From: Primula veris
Lineage: Eukaryota; Streptophyta; Magnoliopsida; Ericales; Primulaceae
Assembly (NCBI GenBank): GCA_963682055.1
Contig: OY821751.1
Location: forward strand, 11,966,001 to 12,030,000
Direction of reading: 5' to 3'
DNA length: 64,000 bases
Made by a program: the position numbers and the translations under genes. The notes under the pieces were generated by a model, which saw only the letters and a list, made by a program, of their open reading frames with translations, was not told the DNA's origin and did not search any database. This document shows positions 24,601 through 37,234 of this stretch, piece after piece (position 1 is the first letter of the stretch; every line of letters begins with the position of its first letter).

Positions 24601-26647
24601 AGCAGATAACTAAATAAATTATAGCTATAAATAAACAGTATTAGTTAACAATATTAATAGAAAATCTTAATTTTCTGCTTTTCCTGTTTTTTTTTTAACT
24701 TTTTCAATAAAAAAAATACTCTAAATAAACCCAAAAAAAGCTAATTCAAAAAATAAAAGCTGATACCAAACATGGCCTAATTAAAGAAGTAAACAATATT
24801 CCTAACACACACAAAAGACTTATAAGAAGCCTTAAACAAAGAAACTTATCAACAACTACTAAATTAAAGAATAAAAAAAATGCTTTTAAATAAATCAAAA
24901 AAGCTAATTCATTATAAGCCGATACCAAACGTGTACTAATTAAATAAATAAACAAAGTTCCTAACACACAAAGAAACTTATCAACAACTACTAAATAGTT
25001 TACTATAACAAAGTAAAATTTTTAATACCAAAAATAAGGCTTTAAACAACTAAATAAATCGTAGCTATAAATAAATAGTACTCCAGTTAACAATATTGCT
25101 AAAAAAACCTTAAATTTCTGAATTTTCTGGTATCCTATAATTTTTTTTAAAAACTAAAAAAAGCCAATTAAAAAAAACTGATACCAAACATCACCTAATT
25201 AAATAAATAAACAAAATTCCTAACACACACAAAACTTAACAACTGCTACCAAATAAACGAACAAATAACTTACTCTTACATAGTAAAAAAGTATAAAATC
25301 AAATTAATTAAACAGCTAAAAAATCTTAGTTTAAGCCCTTTCCAAAAAAAATATAGACCAAAAAAAGCTAATTAAAAAAAACTACGAAAAAAAACTGATG
25401 CCAAACGTGGCCTAGTTAGTTAACTAAAGGACTAAATAATTAATGAAAACAAAATAAAAAAAAAAAGTAATTACTGTGAATAAGGCTTTTAACAACTAAA
25501 AAAATACTATTAGTTAACAAATTAATAGGAAATTTTAATTTTCTGTTTTTCCTGTTTTATTTAACCTATTAAAAAAAACGAAAAAAGCTAATTAAAAAAA
25601 ACTAATACCAAACATCACCTAATTAAATAAATAAACACTGTTTCTAACACACAAATAACTTATTCTTACAAAGTAAAAAAGTATAAAATCAAATTAATTT
25701 AACAGCTAGAAAGTCTTAGTTTTCTGCTTTTCATGCTTTCTTTAGCCTTTTCAAAAAAAAAAATATAGACAAAAAAAAGCTAATTCAAAAAAAAATACGA
25801 AAAAGCTGATGCCAAACATGTCCTAATTAATTAACTAAACAAAGTTCCTTACTAAAAGAAATTGCTTTAAACTAAGATTTGCTATAAAAAAAAGCTAACA
25901 AATAATTTTTTAACAACTAAATAAGTCATGGCTATAAATAAACTAAGATTTTCTAAAAGAAATTGTTGTTTTAAAAAAATTCTTTAAGTAAACCAAAAAA
26001 AAAAAAAAAAACTAATAAAAAAAAGCTACTAAATAAGTCATAGCTATAAATAAACCTAGTTTTCTACTTCCCCTGTCTTTTTCTATAAGAAAATTAAATA
26101 GACAAAAAAAGCTAATTTAAAAAAAGCTGATGCCAAACGTGGCCGAATAAAATTAACTAAAAAAAGTTGCTTACACACAAAGAAACCCAACTAGACTAAA
26201 TAAACGAATAAATAACTTATTATTAATACAAAATTAAGTAAAAAGGTAATAAATTAATTACCAGAAATAAGGTTTTTAACAACTAAAAAAATACTAGTAT
26301 TAGTTAACAAATTGCTAGGATATCTAAATTTACTGCTTTTTTAAGCCTTTATTTAAAAAAAAAAAAAAAAACTAGTTCGAAAAAACCAACGGAAAAAACT
26401 GATGCCAAACGTGACCTAGTTAGTTAACTAAACGAATAAAAAACTTAAAATTAAAAAGAAAAATAAGTAAAAAAAGGTAAATACCAGAAATAAGAGTTTT
26501 AACAGCATGATAACGAGACCTAAGAAGTCTCCTTCCGGTCACATCTTCAGATCCTGACCTATTATCACCGGTCATCTCTTTCTCTCTCTCTCTCTCCTCT
26601 CTCTCACCTCCATCACCCGGTTCTGGTTTCGCCACTCTCTTTGACAT
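19785..26647 (-). CDS. NSE4: NSE4, kleisin subunit of the SMC5/6 complex (7 exons)
   Basis: The coding exons on the minus strand are 26647-26485, 22878-22798, 22556-22301, 21998-21908, 21367-21151, 21061-20970 and 20057-19785. They total 1173 nt (390 aa), with GT-AG borders and consistent phases. NSE4 bridges the SMC5 and SMC6 heads in a nuclear complex for recombinational repair. The N-terminal Nse4 motif [16 protein letters not shown] is at residues 39-54, followed by DERDDI. The C-terminal winged-helix domain (about 238-300) reads [30 protein letters not shown]. The tail has [21 protein letters not shown] and a basic end. A CT-rich tract in exon 1 encodes a Glu/Arg-rich stretch. I chose ATG 26647, since the upstream GTG is not a plant start. 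Length fits the family and no lesion is seen. Confidence 0.93.
21622..21656. repeat. (TA)n microsatellite in an NSE4 intron
   Basis: A simple TA run between the exons at 21367 and 21908. Confidence 0.9.
24600..26450. repeat. Tandem repeat array in NSE4 intron 1
   Basis: About eight degenerate units of 150-320 bp are each marked by CTGATNCCAAACNTGNCCTA. The marks lie near 24760, 24920, 25179, 25395, 25603, 25808, 26128 and 26400. Around each mark are A-runs with AGCTAATT on one side and AAATAAATAAACAAA..CCTAACACAC on the other. The array fills the half of the 3.6-kb intron next to exon 1. Origin is unknown. The minus-strand reading GTTTGGTATCAG resembles ends of hAT-like MITEs, but no target duplication was found. 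Confidence 0.75.
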
Positions 26648-27317
26648 CACTTTATTCCAATTCTATTTTCTTCAAAAAACATATACTAAAATATAATCTA
26701 AATAAGGAAAGAGGAACTGGGTATTTATTTATATATATATTCCCTAAAATTTCGAAAATATTGGAGCCAAAGGGAATATATGAAACGAATTTTGAAACAA
26801 AGGGATCAAATTTTAGTATGCCGCGCTTTTTTAGGGGAAGGTTTTGTTTGTTTTTTTTTTAACTTTTTTGATATTATAATAATTAAGAATGCTTTCCAAG
26901 ATTTGGATTTTGTTTGAGGGATAAAGTTGTTTAATTTGGTATCCTATCTTTAATTTTTACCGATTTGGAATACTGCTTTTTTATTATTGTATTTTTTATT
27001 TTTATTAATTTTTTATCCAATCTTTAATTTTTACCGATTTGATTTCAATTTATCACTATTTATCCAATTAAAGGTCTAACGGCATAGATCGACGGAAAAT
27101 ATTGGAGCGAAAGGAGATACGAAACGAGTTTTAAAAAAAAGGGTGAAAATTAGTAGTTGGAGCTTTGTATTTTTTATAACTCTGCAGCGTTTTTTAAAAT
27201 AAAATTTTGGTTTTTATTATTATTATGATATGAAGAGTGGTGTGATTTGAAAGATTTGGGTTTTGTAACTTTGTTTGCCTGTGGGTGAGATTTTGGTTAT
27301 TATTATTATTATTATAT
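26648..27317. other. NSE4 upstream region
   Basis: This holds the presumed promoter and 5' UTR of NSE4 (minus strand). No TATA box could be assigned with confidence. No other gene is seen. Confidence 0.4.
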
Positions 27318-28720
27318 AGAATTTTACGGTTTATACTTCAAAATTGTTACTTGAGTTAATATACACTTATATAAGTGAAGGGTTCCGATTGAACTTACAC
27401 TCAAACACGGTTGATAATCCAGGAGCAGTGTTACAAAATGCAACCCTGGACAAAAAGGAAGTTAAGCGGTAGATTTAGTTCGGACGCCTGATTAGATAAA
27501 GGAAGAAATATGGGATTAGGTACTTATTAAGTGGGATCAGGCAATTAGGTGGTGATTAAGCATGGATTAGACATTAGGCGGTGTTAAATCGGGATTAAGC
27601 GATTATGCGATGATTAATGGAAATTAGGCGTTGGACGAGCTATTTTTGCCTATGAACCCAACTTGCCCCTTTTATAGCAATGAATATGAGCTATGGTTTG
27701 AATTAAATTACGGTCAAATCAGTTAACACAAACAACAAAAACGATAATTAATTTAGATTGTTCCTTTTCTATATACTAGTCTTGATCAAAGAATTCAATT
27801 GATATAGTTTGCAATAACGGCCTTGAATATATATATATTAACTATTGAGATTTACTTTTTCAATTTGTAATTATCATATGTTTACCTACATTAAGATAAA
27901 TCTATAGTAAAAAATTAGCAAAGATGATCCGTCTTTTTATTAATATAATTCAAAAAACTTAGAGAAAAAACATAAATAAAAAATTATTCTAATTTATCGT
28001 CTTTTATGAGAAGTGGTCATACTTTTTTAGAAATTGTAAGTAGCTTTTTTGTGTGATGAATTGTTTATATTGATATGGGCCTAAAAGAATTAAGGAGTAT
28101 TTAGTATTTTTAGTGTCCAAAATCATTCTTCAATGTAATTAACATTTCTATAATAAACGGATTGTAATGTCGTTAATTATTAATAGGATGTGGAAACGTT
28201 CTTAATAATGGATATTTGATGAATTGATTCTTAGATATGATATTTTGAGCATTAAGACATGAATAACATTTAATATAATCATTTAATGAATATTAAAGAT
28301 ATTCTTATCTTATGTCCGTGGGGTAAAAGTTAGCATTTGCTTCTACAATTATTTATACAGGAGTTTTAGAGTTTTAGACTTCAAAATTATTAATTGACTT
28401 AATACAATTGTATAAGTGAATGATCTCTTTTGAACTTGACCGCGGTTGATAAGACAACAGCACTGTTACAAAGGCAATATTAGCCAGAAATTAAACGAAA
28501 CCTAAACGGTAGATTGAATGGTTTAGGTGTGTAGTAGATAAGGCGGGACTAAAAGATTAGTCAATGATCAAACGGGATCAGATGATGATTAAAGGGTGAT
28601 TAAGAGGGATCATGGTGATCATGTTGTTAGGCGGTGATTAAGCGTGATCCGGCTATTATGCGGTAATTAAGAGAGATCAAATATTAAATTAGACTCCGGT
28701 CAAATGAGTTAACACAAACG
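27318..28720. repeat. Duplicated block with short GATTAAG repeats
   Basis: Two diverged copies lie about 1 kb apart, at about 27318-27760 and 28350-28720. Shared landmarks in order are ACTTCAAAATT, TATAAGTGAA, GGTTGATAA, CAG..TGTTACAAA, CGGTAGATT, and a run of GATTAAGCG-like 15-20 bp repeats, ending in CGGTCAAAT.AGTTAACAC. I do not recognise the element. Confidence 0.6.
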
Positions 28721-30442
28721 ACAAATGGTTGATGCTAGTTTAATGTTTTCAATTGTCTTTTTGTGTAATCTTTCCAAATCAACGTTTGTTGAAAAAAATG
28801 CATAACATCACAAGTTACAATAAATAAACCTATTCAAATATAGAATAGAAAAAGTCACATTTTCTCTTACATAATTGTACATAAAATGAATTGCAGTAAA
28901 ACCTATCTTCAGTAATATCATTAGCACCATAAAAAAATATTACTATGAAATGTTATTACTAATTAGAAATTATATTTAAAAAGTAATATTTAAAAGTTTG
29001 ATACATGTACATCATACAAAACATCCAAACATACAACCCTTATAAAAACAAAGAAAAAAAAATGTTGATTACGTTGTACCATTGTCCTTTGCATATTTAC
29101 TACACAAATTTCAATTGAGTCACTAACTATCAATTTATGTCCAAATAAGGGTACGAAAAGACGAAATTGCATTTACTATATCTCATATTTGACGAACATT
29201 AACGCAATTGCACTAATTATGTGAAAGATAATAAACGTGATTGGAAATTCGTCATTTTGTTAAACACTAGTTCACTATTTTCCCCAACGGTATAGTAATA
29301 TAGTCCACGTGGCGAGAGTTTCTCTTAACCTACATCGTACACCGCCACGTGGGAAATTAATAGTTGCCGACGAGGAGGGGCGGCACCCCTATATGACCAG
29401 AGGTTGCGGCGGCAACCCCGCAGTTTCGAAATACATTTTTTTTTATTAATATTTTTCATAGTAATTTATATATACGGTATTTGACAACCTTTTAAATATT
29501 TTTTTGGAAACGCATCCCAAAATTATATATTGTTAGTGCAATAACACACCATAATTTTGTATGTGCTAATAATATATAAGTAATACTTAGAAAATTAACA
29601 TACGCAACTATTTGAATTTGGCTTTATACGTTCATATTATTATTGTAAAATTCGAGCACAACCGAATTTTTCTCCCGTCATACAACGTAAATAGCAAAAA
29701 TAAATGTATGATTACACCAACCTGGATTTTTCAAATGGTAATGAGGGAGTCGAAATTTTTTAACTAAAAAAGTTTATAACATCCTTAAGCTTTTGATATA
29801 GTTTGTACATCTCAACCAATTGATCTACGTCAAAAAGTGATCCCTAGCATCTAAAGAACTTCAAAGTTGAAAATGTTGGTAAAAGGTTCCAAATCAACCA
29901 TATTATGATTGGTCTGACAAAAAGTAGATGCAAAATACTTCAGCATCAAAAAATTGTGTTTCCGTTTGAACCGTGGATGAGGTTTATCGTTTGATAGTTC
30001 CTTGTTTGGGGTTATTTCGTGATTTGCTTTGTAAATCTATCACGTTTTATGATACACTGTTTTTTAGCATGGTTTGATTTGTTTTACATGAGATCTATGT
30101 CGTATGTACGTGCATGATTATGAAGGATTTTTCCAGGAATTTATATTCATGTGTGTATATACCTGCACATTTACATGCATGTTGGTAGATTGGTTTTACT
30201 GTTTACCCTGATTTATTGTGATAATATGTTTTATCATCGTTTGGATTTGGAGAAATTTCTGTAATTTATTTTGTGATGATTTTGGTGATTAAATGATTAA
30301 TCATGAATTTTTTTATATTAACACGTTCATGTCAGGATAGTATTTGCTTCGTGGCTGATTAAATTGAGTTTATCTATTGTGACAAATGTTCATATATACT
30401 TGAACGAATGATAGATATAATGAGCTTGCTATTACAATTGTA
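28721..30442. other. AT-rich intergenic DNA
   Basis: No gene was recognised. A less AT-rich patch at about 29300-29420 contains CCACGTGG-type sequence and a GC-rich inverted stretch, but nothing assignable. Confidence 0.4.
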
Positions 30443-30615
30443 CACTACAAAAAAAAAGGTTATATCGTAGACGGAACTAGTGACAGATTTTGCTTTCCAA
30501 CGCCCTAATCAGGGACGACATGACGACGGATTTAAATTTTACTGACAGAAATGGTTATTTAGTGACAAATTTATGACATATTTGACCGTACCGGGTTGAA
30601 ACTTTTTTTGTAGTG
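30443..30615. mobile_element. CACTA-type MITE
   Basis: A 173-bp sequence starts CACTACAAAAAAA and ends TTTTTTTGTAGTG, giving inverted ends of about 13 bp. It is flanked by a 3-bp direct repeat GTA (30440-30442 and 30616-30618). A 3-bp duplication and CACTA ends define this superfamily. The element has no coding capacity and must depend on a transposase elsewhere. Confidence 0.85.
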
Positions 30616-33600
30616 GTAATTGAGCCATATGTGTTACATGTATAATCTGTAAATACACGTTTATTTTGAGTACTACCTTTTAATGGGTTATTTAGTAGTA
30701 AACGGGTAATTAAATGTTTTATAAGTTACATTATGAAAATGGTGCACCATTTATTTGATTATGTATAAGCATGTAATTGTTCATCATGAGTAACTTATTC
30801 AGCATGTTAAATGATTTGCTAATTAATTATTTGATTCATGTGTATGTGCCATATGTACGTATGGTTTGTAATATGAGTATTACATGTATAGTTTATACAC
30901 ACATTTTGTTAAGTAGCATGTTTGTTTTTTAGTTCTTTAAAGAATATTATGAAACGGGCATGTAAACAGAGTACTAAATAACTTGCATTGTAGCAGTTAA
31001 TTGTAATTGTACCAGTAACGTGTCTATTAATAAATCCTTTTAACTTTTCAAATGGTTTTAAAAGGTGTTAGTGCATATTGGCGTGACTTGGAGAGTCGCT
31101 TGATATTAAATTGATATTTGCATTACTTGGTCTATTGGCCATTTATGTTTGTGTAAGAGGCTTGTGAACGTGATTGGTTCTGAAAGACCACTTTTAGTTA
31201 CTGTTTTTTGGAGGTAACTACATTACCAATTGTCCATGGTAACCATTTGTATAATTGGGGCTTTGTAAAACTTTACTACTGTTATGTAGTGTTGTGGTTT
31301 TACAAAAGCTAACTTTGGTTTGTGAAGCTAATATTTTAGAATATTTTCAGAATAGTTCTTGTGAAACAATTAAATTGGGGCCTACCATAGAACCATTCTA
31401 AATTCGAAGATGGTTCTTACAAAACCATTTTCTGATTTTCAGAATTTGGGACTTACGACAAAACTGTTTAAATTCTGAGATTGTTCGTTGTAAAATCATA
31501 TTTATTATCTGTAGTTTACGGTTGAATAAATCTTTCAGAATTTGATAGTCATTTTTTATAGAAATTTGGTGTTTGCGACGGAGGAGTCTTAGTTTCATTT
31601 TTTGAAATTAGACTCTGGGTGTTTGTTATTTGAGATAACGAACAGTTTCCTTAAATGGATCAGAACATTGTGCGTGTCGGTATAACTCATATTAATTTTG
31701 TATGAGTGCATATTAATGAGTGGGTCTACAAATTTGAAAATATCGTTATTAAAAACCCTATGTGGTGACATGATGGGTGGTCTGCTTATTAATTATGATT
31801 TATTACAATTTAATTTCCAAGGTTACAAATTTATAACGGTGATCATTAATGAGATTAATGACGGGATTTGTAATTTCTAATTATTTGTAATTTATTGCAA
31901 TTTGAAGGGTTACAAAAAAATAAAAATTGTAACAGTAATGATCATTAATGAGATTTATTTTATTTTTATTTTTTATAATCAGAAACCCTCATTTATTAAT
32001 TGTGTTTAATCGCAATTTAATTTGGAGAGTTATAAAATATTGTAACGATACACCTTGATGGAAATTTATGTTGAGTTTTATTAGCTACCTATTAATTATA
32101 TTGATGAGCCGGTTACATAATTGAGTGAAAGGTTATTTAATAACTAACTTAATTCATCCGAGAGGAATAATTTGATGATTAAACAAATTATAAATGATCG
32201 TTGAATTTTATTTTAAAAATAAAGAAATATCGGCTAATTTATTAATTTTTTATAATTACATCTTATTAATTTATTAAAATAACATTTAATAATTTGTGAA
32301 AATAACATCTTGTTAATTGTTTAAAAAACATATTTTGAATATGTTGAGTTTTTTTGGAATTCATGCGGTGGTTGTTGGAATTCTTATTGCATTTTGGTTT
32401 GAATGCAAATTATATTTGTAACTTACAAAATTTAATATTCCATAATGATGACATTGATAGACTTGTAATTTATTATGGTTTTCCTATAAAACTATATGTA
32501 TATCTATTTATTTTTTAAAGAATGAAAATGAAGAATATGTCAAATACACAAACACACACCCACACATGCATGCATAGAGAGAGAGAATCACACCATCAAC
32601 CGCTCGATCGTGGCTCGATACTGCTTTCGTCGAGTTATATGTGAAAGACGTAACTTGGGAACATAGTGCCCCATTAGCGAGAAGCGGGAAGGTGTCGGGG
32701 CAAATGGTGTTTAAGGGTTACTGTTTAACAGTCAACTTGTCTATAAATTTTTTAGTTCTTCTTCCGGTATCATTTACAATATCTTGTGTTACGATTTGTT
32801 TTTGATATTAATATATTTGTTGAAATTATTTTCTTTTATTTCTCCATTTTCTTTATGTAGAAATTATTGTGTTTCGAAACGGCGTATCTAAGAGTATACC
32901 CTCCAGAATGGGAATACCAGACTCCTTCATATAGAAGGAGTTCTCACACTCTTCTTTTATTAACCCTGAGATCTTTTGCATTTTAATCTGATGACTGATA
33001 AAAAAAAAACTATAAACCAAAATAATACACTACATATATATTCAGATTATTTTTAACTCGGTGATGACAGACAATAAACCCCAAGAAAATATTGGTAACC
33101 CTTGTGTTTCCTACCGTTAAATAAAAATAAAAATATAACATTAAAATATATTAACTAATAAAACCCTAGTAAAAGATTGTGAAACCTCTTGTGTAGCCCA
33201 CCCTTAATTAAAAGAAATTTATAATAATATTATTTGTATAAAAAAATTATATCAATTATCTTAGTTTTCATGGTATATATATAAAAATATTTTAATTTGA
33301 GGGAATACGGGTGAAAGTGATAAGTGAAAGAGAGAGGGAGAATTCAGATGAATTAGGCATATGGGAAAGATATCGTGTAATTTTACCACACTAGAGTTTT
33401 TTTATTTATATCCATCCGATCAAAATAAAAGAAATCCAAATGTTGGTATGATGGAAGTTTGAGTACTCCTTTACTAAAGGGGAGTCTGGACCCCTCTTTT
33501 CATAGCCTTCGTATGAATGTTAATTAATACTCTATTTTTCATGTTCATTTCTCAATCATCTCACTACTCTCTCACTCACTGAAATATCAAACTCCTGTAA

Positions 33601-33954
33601 TGTTACATCGTATTATAAAGTTTTTACTTTTACATACTGTTAACACCTAATATGTATGAAGCTTCTGATGCCGAAACTTTCAAATTCCACCATGGTATTA
33701 TTGTTTTTCTAGTACTGTAGTAGATAACTAGCTATTTATAGAAATTAAATTATTTTGAATAAAGCAACTACAAAGTGAATGAGAAAGAGTCAAAAATATT
33801 AGGAGAGAGAGATAGTTGAAATATAACGAATAAGATGCTTCAACAAAACTCTCTACAAAATGAAAAAGTCAGGTCTTTATATATTACCTTATGGAACAAA
33901 GATGGAAGCATTAGATACTCAAATTCTTGAAAAAACACAGCTCTAACCAACAAG
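30616..33954. other. AT-rich intergenic DNA
   Basis: No gene or complete mobile element was recognised. There are scattered poly-A and poly-T tracts and a short (GA)n tract near 32577. Confidence 0.4.
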
Positions 33955-35013
33955 TCTTTTGCCGATGTTCTCAAGAAGCAAAAAGAACTTCAGGACCCAC
34001 CGAAAGAGATTAAGAAATACAAGGGAGAAAAATCAGTGAGTTTCACTTTAGAAGAGGTAAAAGCTTTATCGGAAACTTATAAATTCACACTTATAGGGAA
34101 ATTTACCCATAGAATGCCTGATATTGCTTTTATCAGATTTTTTTCAACATTTTAGGTCTAAAAAATGACTTTTTTGTAGGCTTCCTTTTGAAGAAAAGAA
34201 GGATCCCAAATAATTAATCTTTCTTTTAGTTGTTGAATCTGTCTTTGATTGATCAATGTGTGATATTACGAATCCTCATTACTCATGGAATCCAAATGAT
34301 CTCTGGATTGCTCCGAAGATCCTTTCAATTGGTTACAATCCCTTAATTGAACTAAACTAGATTTTGTGGAATCATATTGAATATTTGACGATACCCCTTT
34401 GATGGATGACACTATGTGCCGACATGAACTGAACGATCACTTGGGATTTTACCGGATCGGCATGTCATACAACGAAGGAGTTTGGTGCAATTTTATAGAG
34501 ACTCAACTCTCAATTGAGAAACTTATGGAAGCAGCTCTCGTCGATAGACCATAAACATGTGATTTTGACATTTTATTCCGAATATGACTACCTTAGGATT
34601 TGGATGAGAAAGTTTTGTTTCTTTCAAAGGTGTCCAATGAGGGTGTTAAAGTGAACTTACGACTTCAAACATGGGTTTGAACCATCTGTTAATAAATCTA
34701 GTTTGTTTTCTATTTCAAGAGCATTCGGTCAACCTCTTAACCTAGATGATGCTACGACAAACCTTCCTTAACCAAACTTAGCTAGAGTATGCATAGAAAT
34801 TGATCTAAGTGACGAGCTTACAAAAAGAGTGTGGATTGGATATAGAGAAGAAGAACAAAGTGTTGGGTTTTGGCAAAATTGTGTGTATGAACATGTGCCT
34901 GCATATTGTTACTTATGTACAAAAATCGGACATGTCAGTCAAGCAAGTAAGGTGTTCGATGAAATACCAAAAGAGAAAACGAGCTTTGAACAATCAACAA
35001 AACCTTTCATAAA
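33955..35013 (+). pseudogene. Decayed LINE ORF1 (DUF4283 and zinc knuckle)
   Basis: Broken frames spell a plant LINE ORF1/Gag-like protein. The start is SFADVLKKQKELQDP (33955), followed by a DUF4283 core FTLEEVKALSETYKF and LIGKFTHRMPDIAFIR (34040-34150). Then come ISRAFGQPLNLDDATTN (near 34715), LARVCIEIDLSDELTKRVWIG (34780-34840) and a knuckle YCYLCTKIGH (34902-34931). The last zinc ligand is not seen where expected. Several stops and frameshifts occur. No endonuclease or reverse-transcriptase ORF follows, so the element is truncated downstream. Such proteins bind the LINE RNA. Confidence 0.75.
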
Positions 35014-36358
35014 GTGAATTCAGTAACTCAACAAGCCAATAAGACCTTTGAAAAGTCAAAGAGAAAAGGAATTGATAGGAAGCAAAGATGGGAAAGTAAA
35101 AAAGTGACTATTGGGTTGAACAAGCACTATGAGGATCGCAACAACGAACCGCTCCACAAAGAACAAGAGTCCTTTAGACACTCAAAGTAAAACTAATACT
35201 TTTTCAGAGGTGCCTACTCACAACAAAGTTCAGATCATAGACCAGTTAGATACCATTGAGACATTACCACAATGATCATTTGCTAAGGAAAATAACTTTG
35301 GAATTACAGTGCAAGGGATGAAGCTCAACTGTTCTTAGAAAAACTCGAATTCTGTAGATGTAACCGAAAATGTTGGCTTATTACCTTGTCCCAAACAGAA
35401 CGAAAAAACAAGCACAAATTTAGATTGTTTTCAAAGCCAAAGTCATTTATTTAGCCATGATTCAAAATCTAAAACCGGAGATTATCCAAACAAGGACCAT
35501 AATCAGATTGAAAATGAATTTGATCTAGTGGTCGACCTAAATTTATCACCTAGAAGGATCCCTGGTATGTATTACGATGAAAATGAGAGTTGGAGTAAGC
35601 AAGAGAAAAAGAACAAGTGGAAATGAGTTAATATACAAAATGAGAGAGAAAGAGTAAGAAAAAGATCATTCACTAAAAACTATCAAATTACTCTGAGCAT
35701 TGGGACTTTTAGTTTAAATCCGGCTTTTCTCATGGATGTTAGGATATTCAAAATTTTCGAAAGGGTCTTACTTATGCGGTGATGAGACAGAGGAATAGGA
35801 GAAGACTCAACTTTTTGCAGCAATGGGCTCTTTCTTACTTCGTAATGATTTGTGATCTCATATAACAATAAAGATTTGGGTGCTTGAGTTCCACCGAGAA
35901 TTTAAGATGTACTTCAACTATTTAATGGTATTGGGGTATCTGTTTGTGTGTTGTTTTCACATTTTTTATCTCCGTGCTTGAGACTTGATTTGTAACAATG
36001 TACTACTAATGAAAATTATTGTTCGATTTTAGTGACTCCTACTATTTAAGTCTAAAAAATAAAAATAAAAATTTGAATAAACATACATGATCAATATTTT
36101 TTTTTTTATCAATTATGTTGATTTCCACTGATGTTGGCTTTTTGACAAAAACAAAGCCAAGTTTGACTGCATTCCGAAATTTAGTCAAAATCAAATAAGT
36201 GTTGACTAAATATATTTGATCCTGTTTTTTTGACTAATTTAGTCAAAAACGGAAAAGCTTGTGAATTGATGATCGTGATTTATTAACGTGTGTGATTGGT
36301 TTTGGTGGAGTCCCGTTGGCTTGTATGATATACGTATATTGCTATTTTCTTTCTACTA
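35014..36358. other. Spacer with probable LINE remains
   Basis: The first 600 bp, basic and serine/lysine-rich when translated in pieces, may be the degraded tail of the LINE ORF1. Nothing is recognised after that. Confidence 0.35.
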
Positions 36359-37234
36359 GGTTAAACTGCAAATAACCCCCAAGAACTTTGAATAATTTGC
36401 AAATAACCTAATGATCTTTAACAAAAAATCAGCTAACCCCTCTAAACTATATAGGTTTCGCAAGTAACCACGGGCTGAATGACTGAATTTGAAATGGTAT
36501 AAGTTTGTGTATATTATTCCATTCCAGAAGTTTCTTTCTATATCATATCTTTATTTTTATAATCTTAAATCTACAAGAAAAAACATATGCCAAACACTAT
36601 TTTTTTTGTAAAGAAAAAGATACTTTTATCTTTAAATGGGAGTTTTTTTTTTTTTTTTTTTTGCTGTAAAATGATCATGTATACATCTTTTTAGTAGCTA
36701 TTATGATATTATCTAACACAAAATTATGTCTTAAAATTAGTCAATATGTGCTAATTGAAAAATATATATAGCTAATGGAGCAAAATCTCAAGTTTTGATG
36801 GCTGCTGAGATTATTTGTAAAAACACCCAAAGTTTGGTGTTTTTTTTTTTATAGAGTCATCTTTAAAACAACATAACTTTGTACTCATTTGTTCGTTCTA
36901 CAAAACCATTTGTTTGATATATATAGTTTGTCAATGCATACGAGTTATGATAATAAGTATCGAAAAAATGCCATCAAAAAGAGGTTTTATATTAAAAAAA
37001 TCTTAATTTAGTGAGAAAAACTATTTTATGTATCATTTCGTAAAATTTACTTCACATGAATGAATAACAAATAACTTATTTTAATAAATAAAAAACCAAT
37101 CAAAATAGACCATCGAGCACAAAGTTATATGATTTAAAAGATGGCATTGGGTGTTAATTGCAAGAATATATAGTTCGTGGGGTTTATATTATATGCAAAT
37201 GAACATAGTTCCAAGGGGTTATTTGCATTTTACC
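36359..37234. mobile_element. Element with inverted ends, 876 bp (non-autonomous)
   Basis: The left end GGTTAAACTGCAAATAACC and the right end GGTTATTTGCATTTTACC are imperfect inverted repeats of about 30 bp, extending inwards through AAGAACTT and TAGTTCC. The interior is AT-rich with no transposase. No clear target duplication is visible. Mutator-like or hAT-like MITEs have similar ends. Confidence 0.55.
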
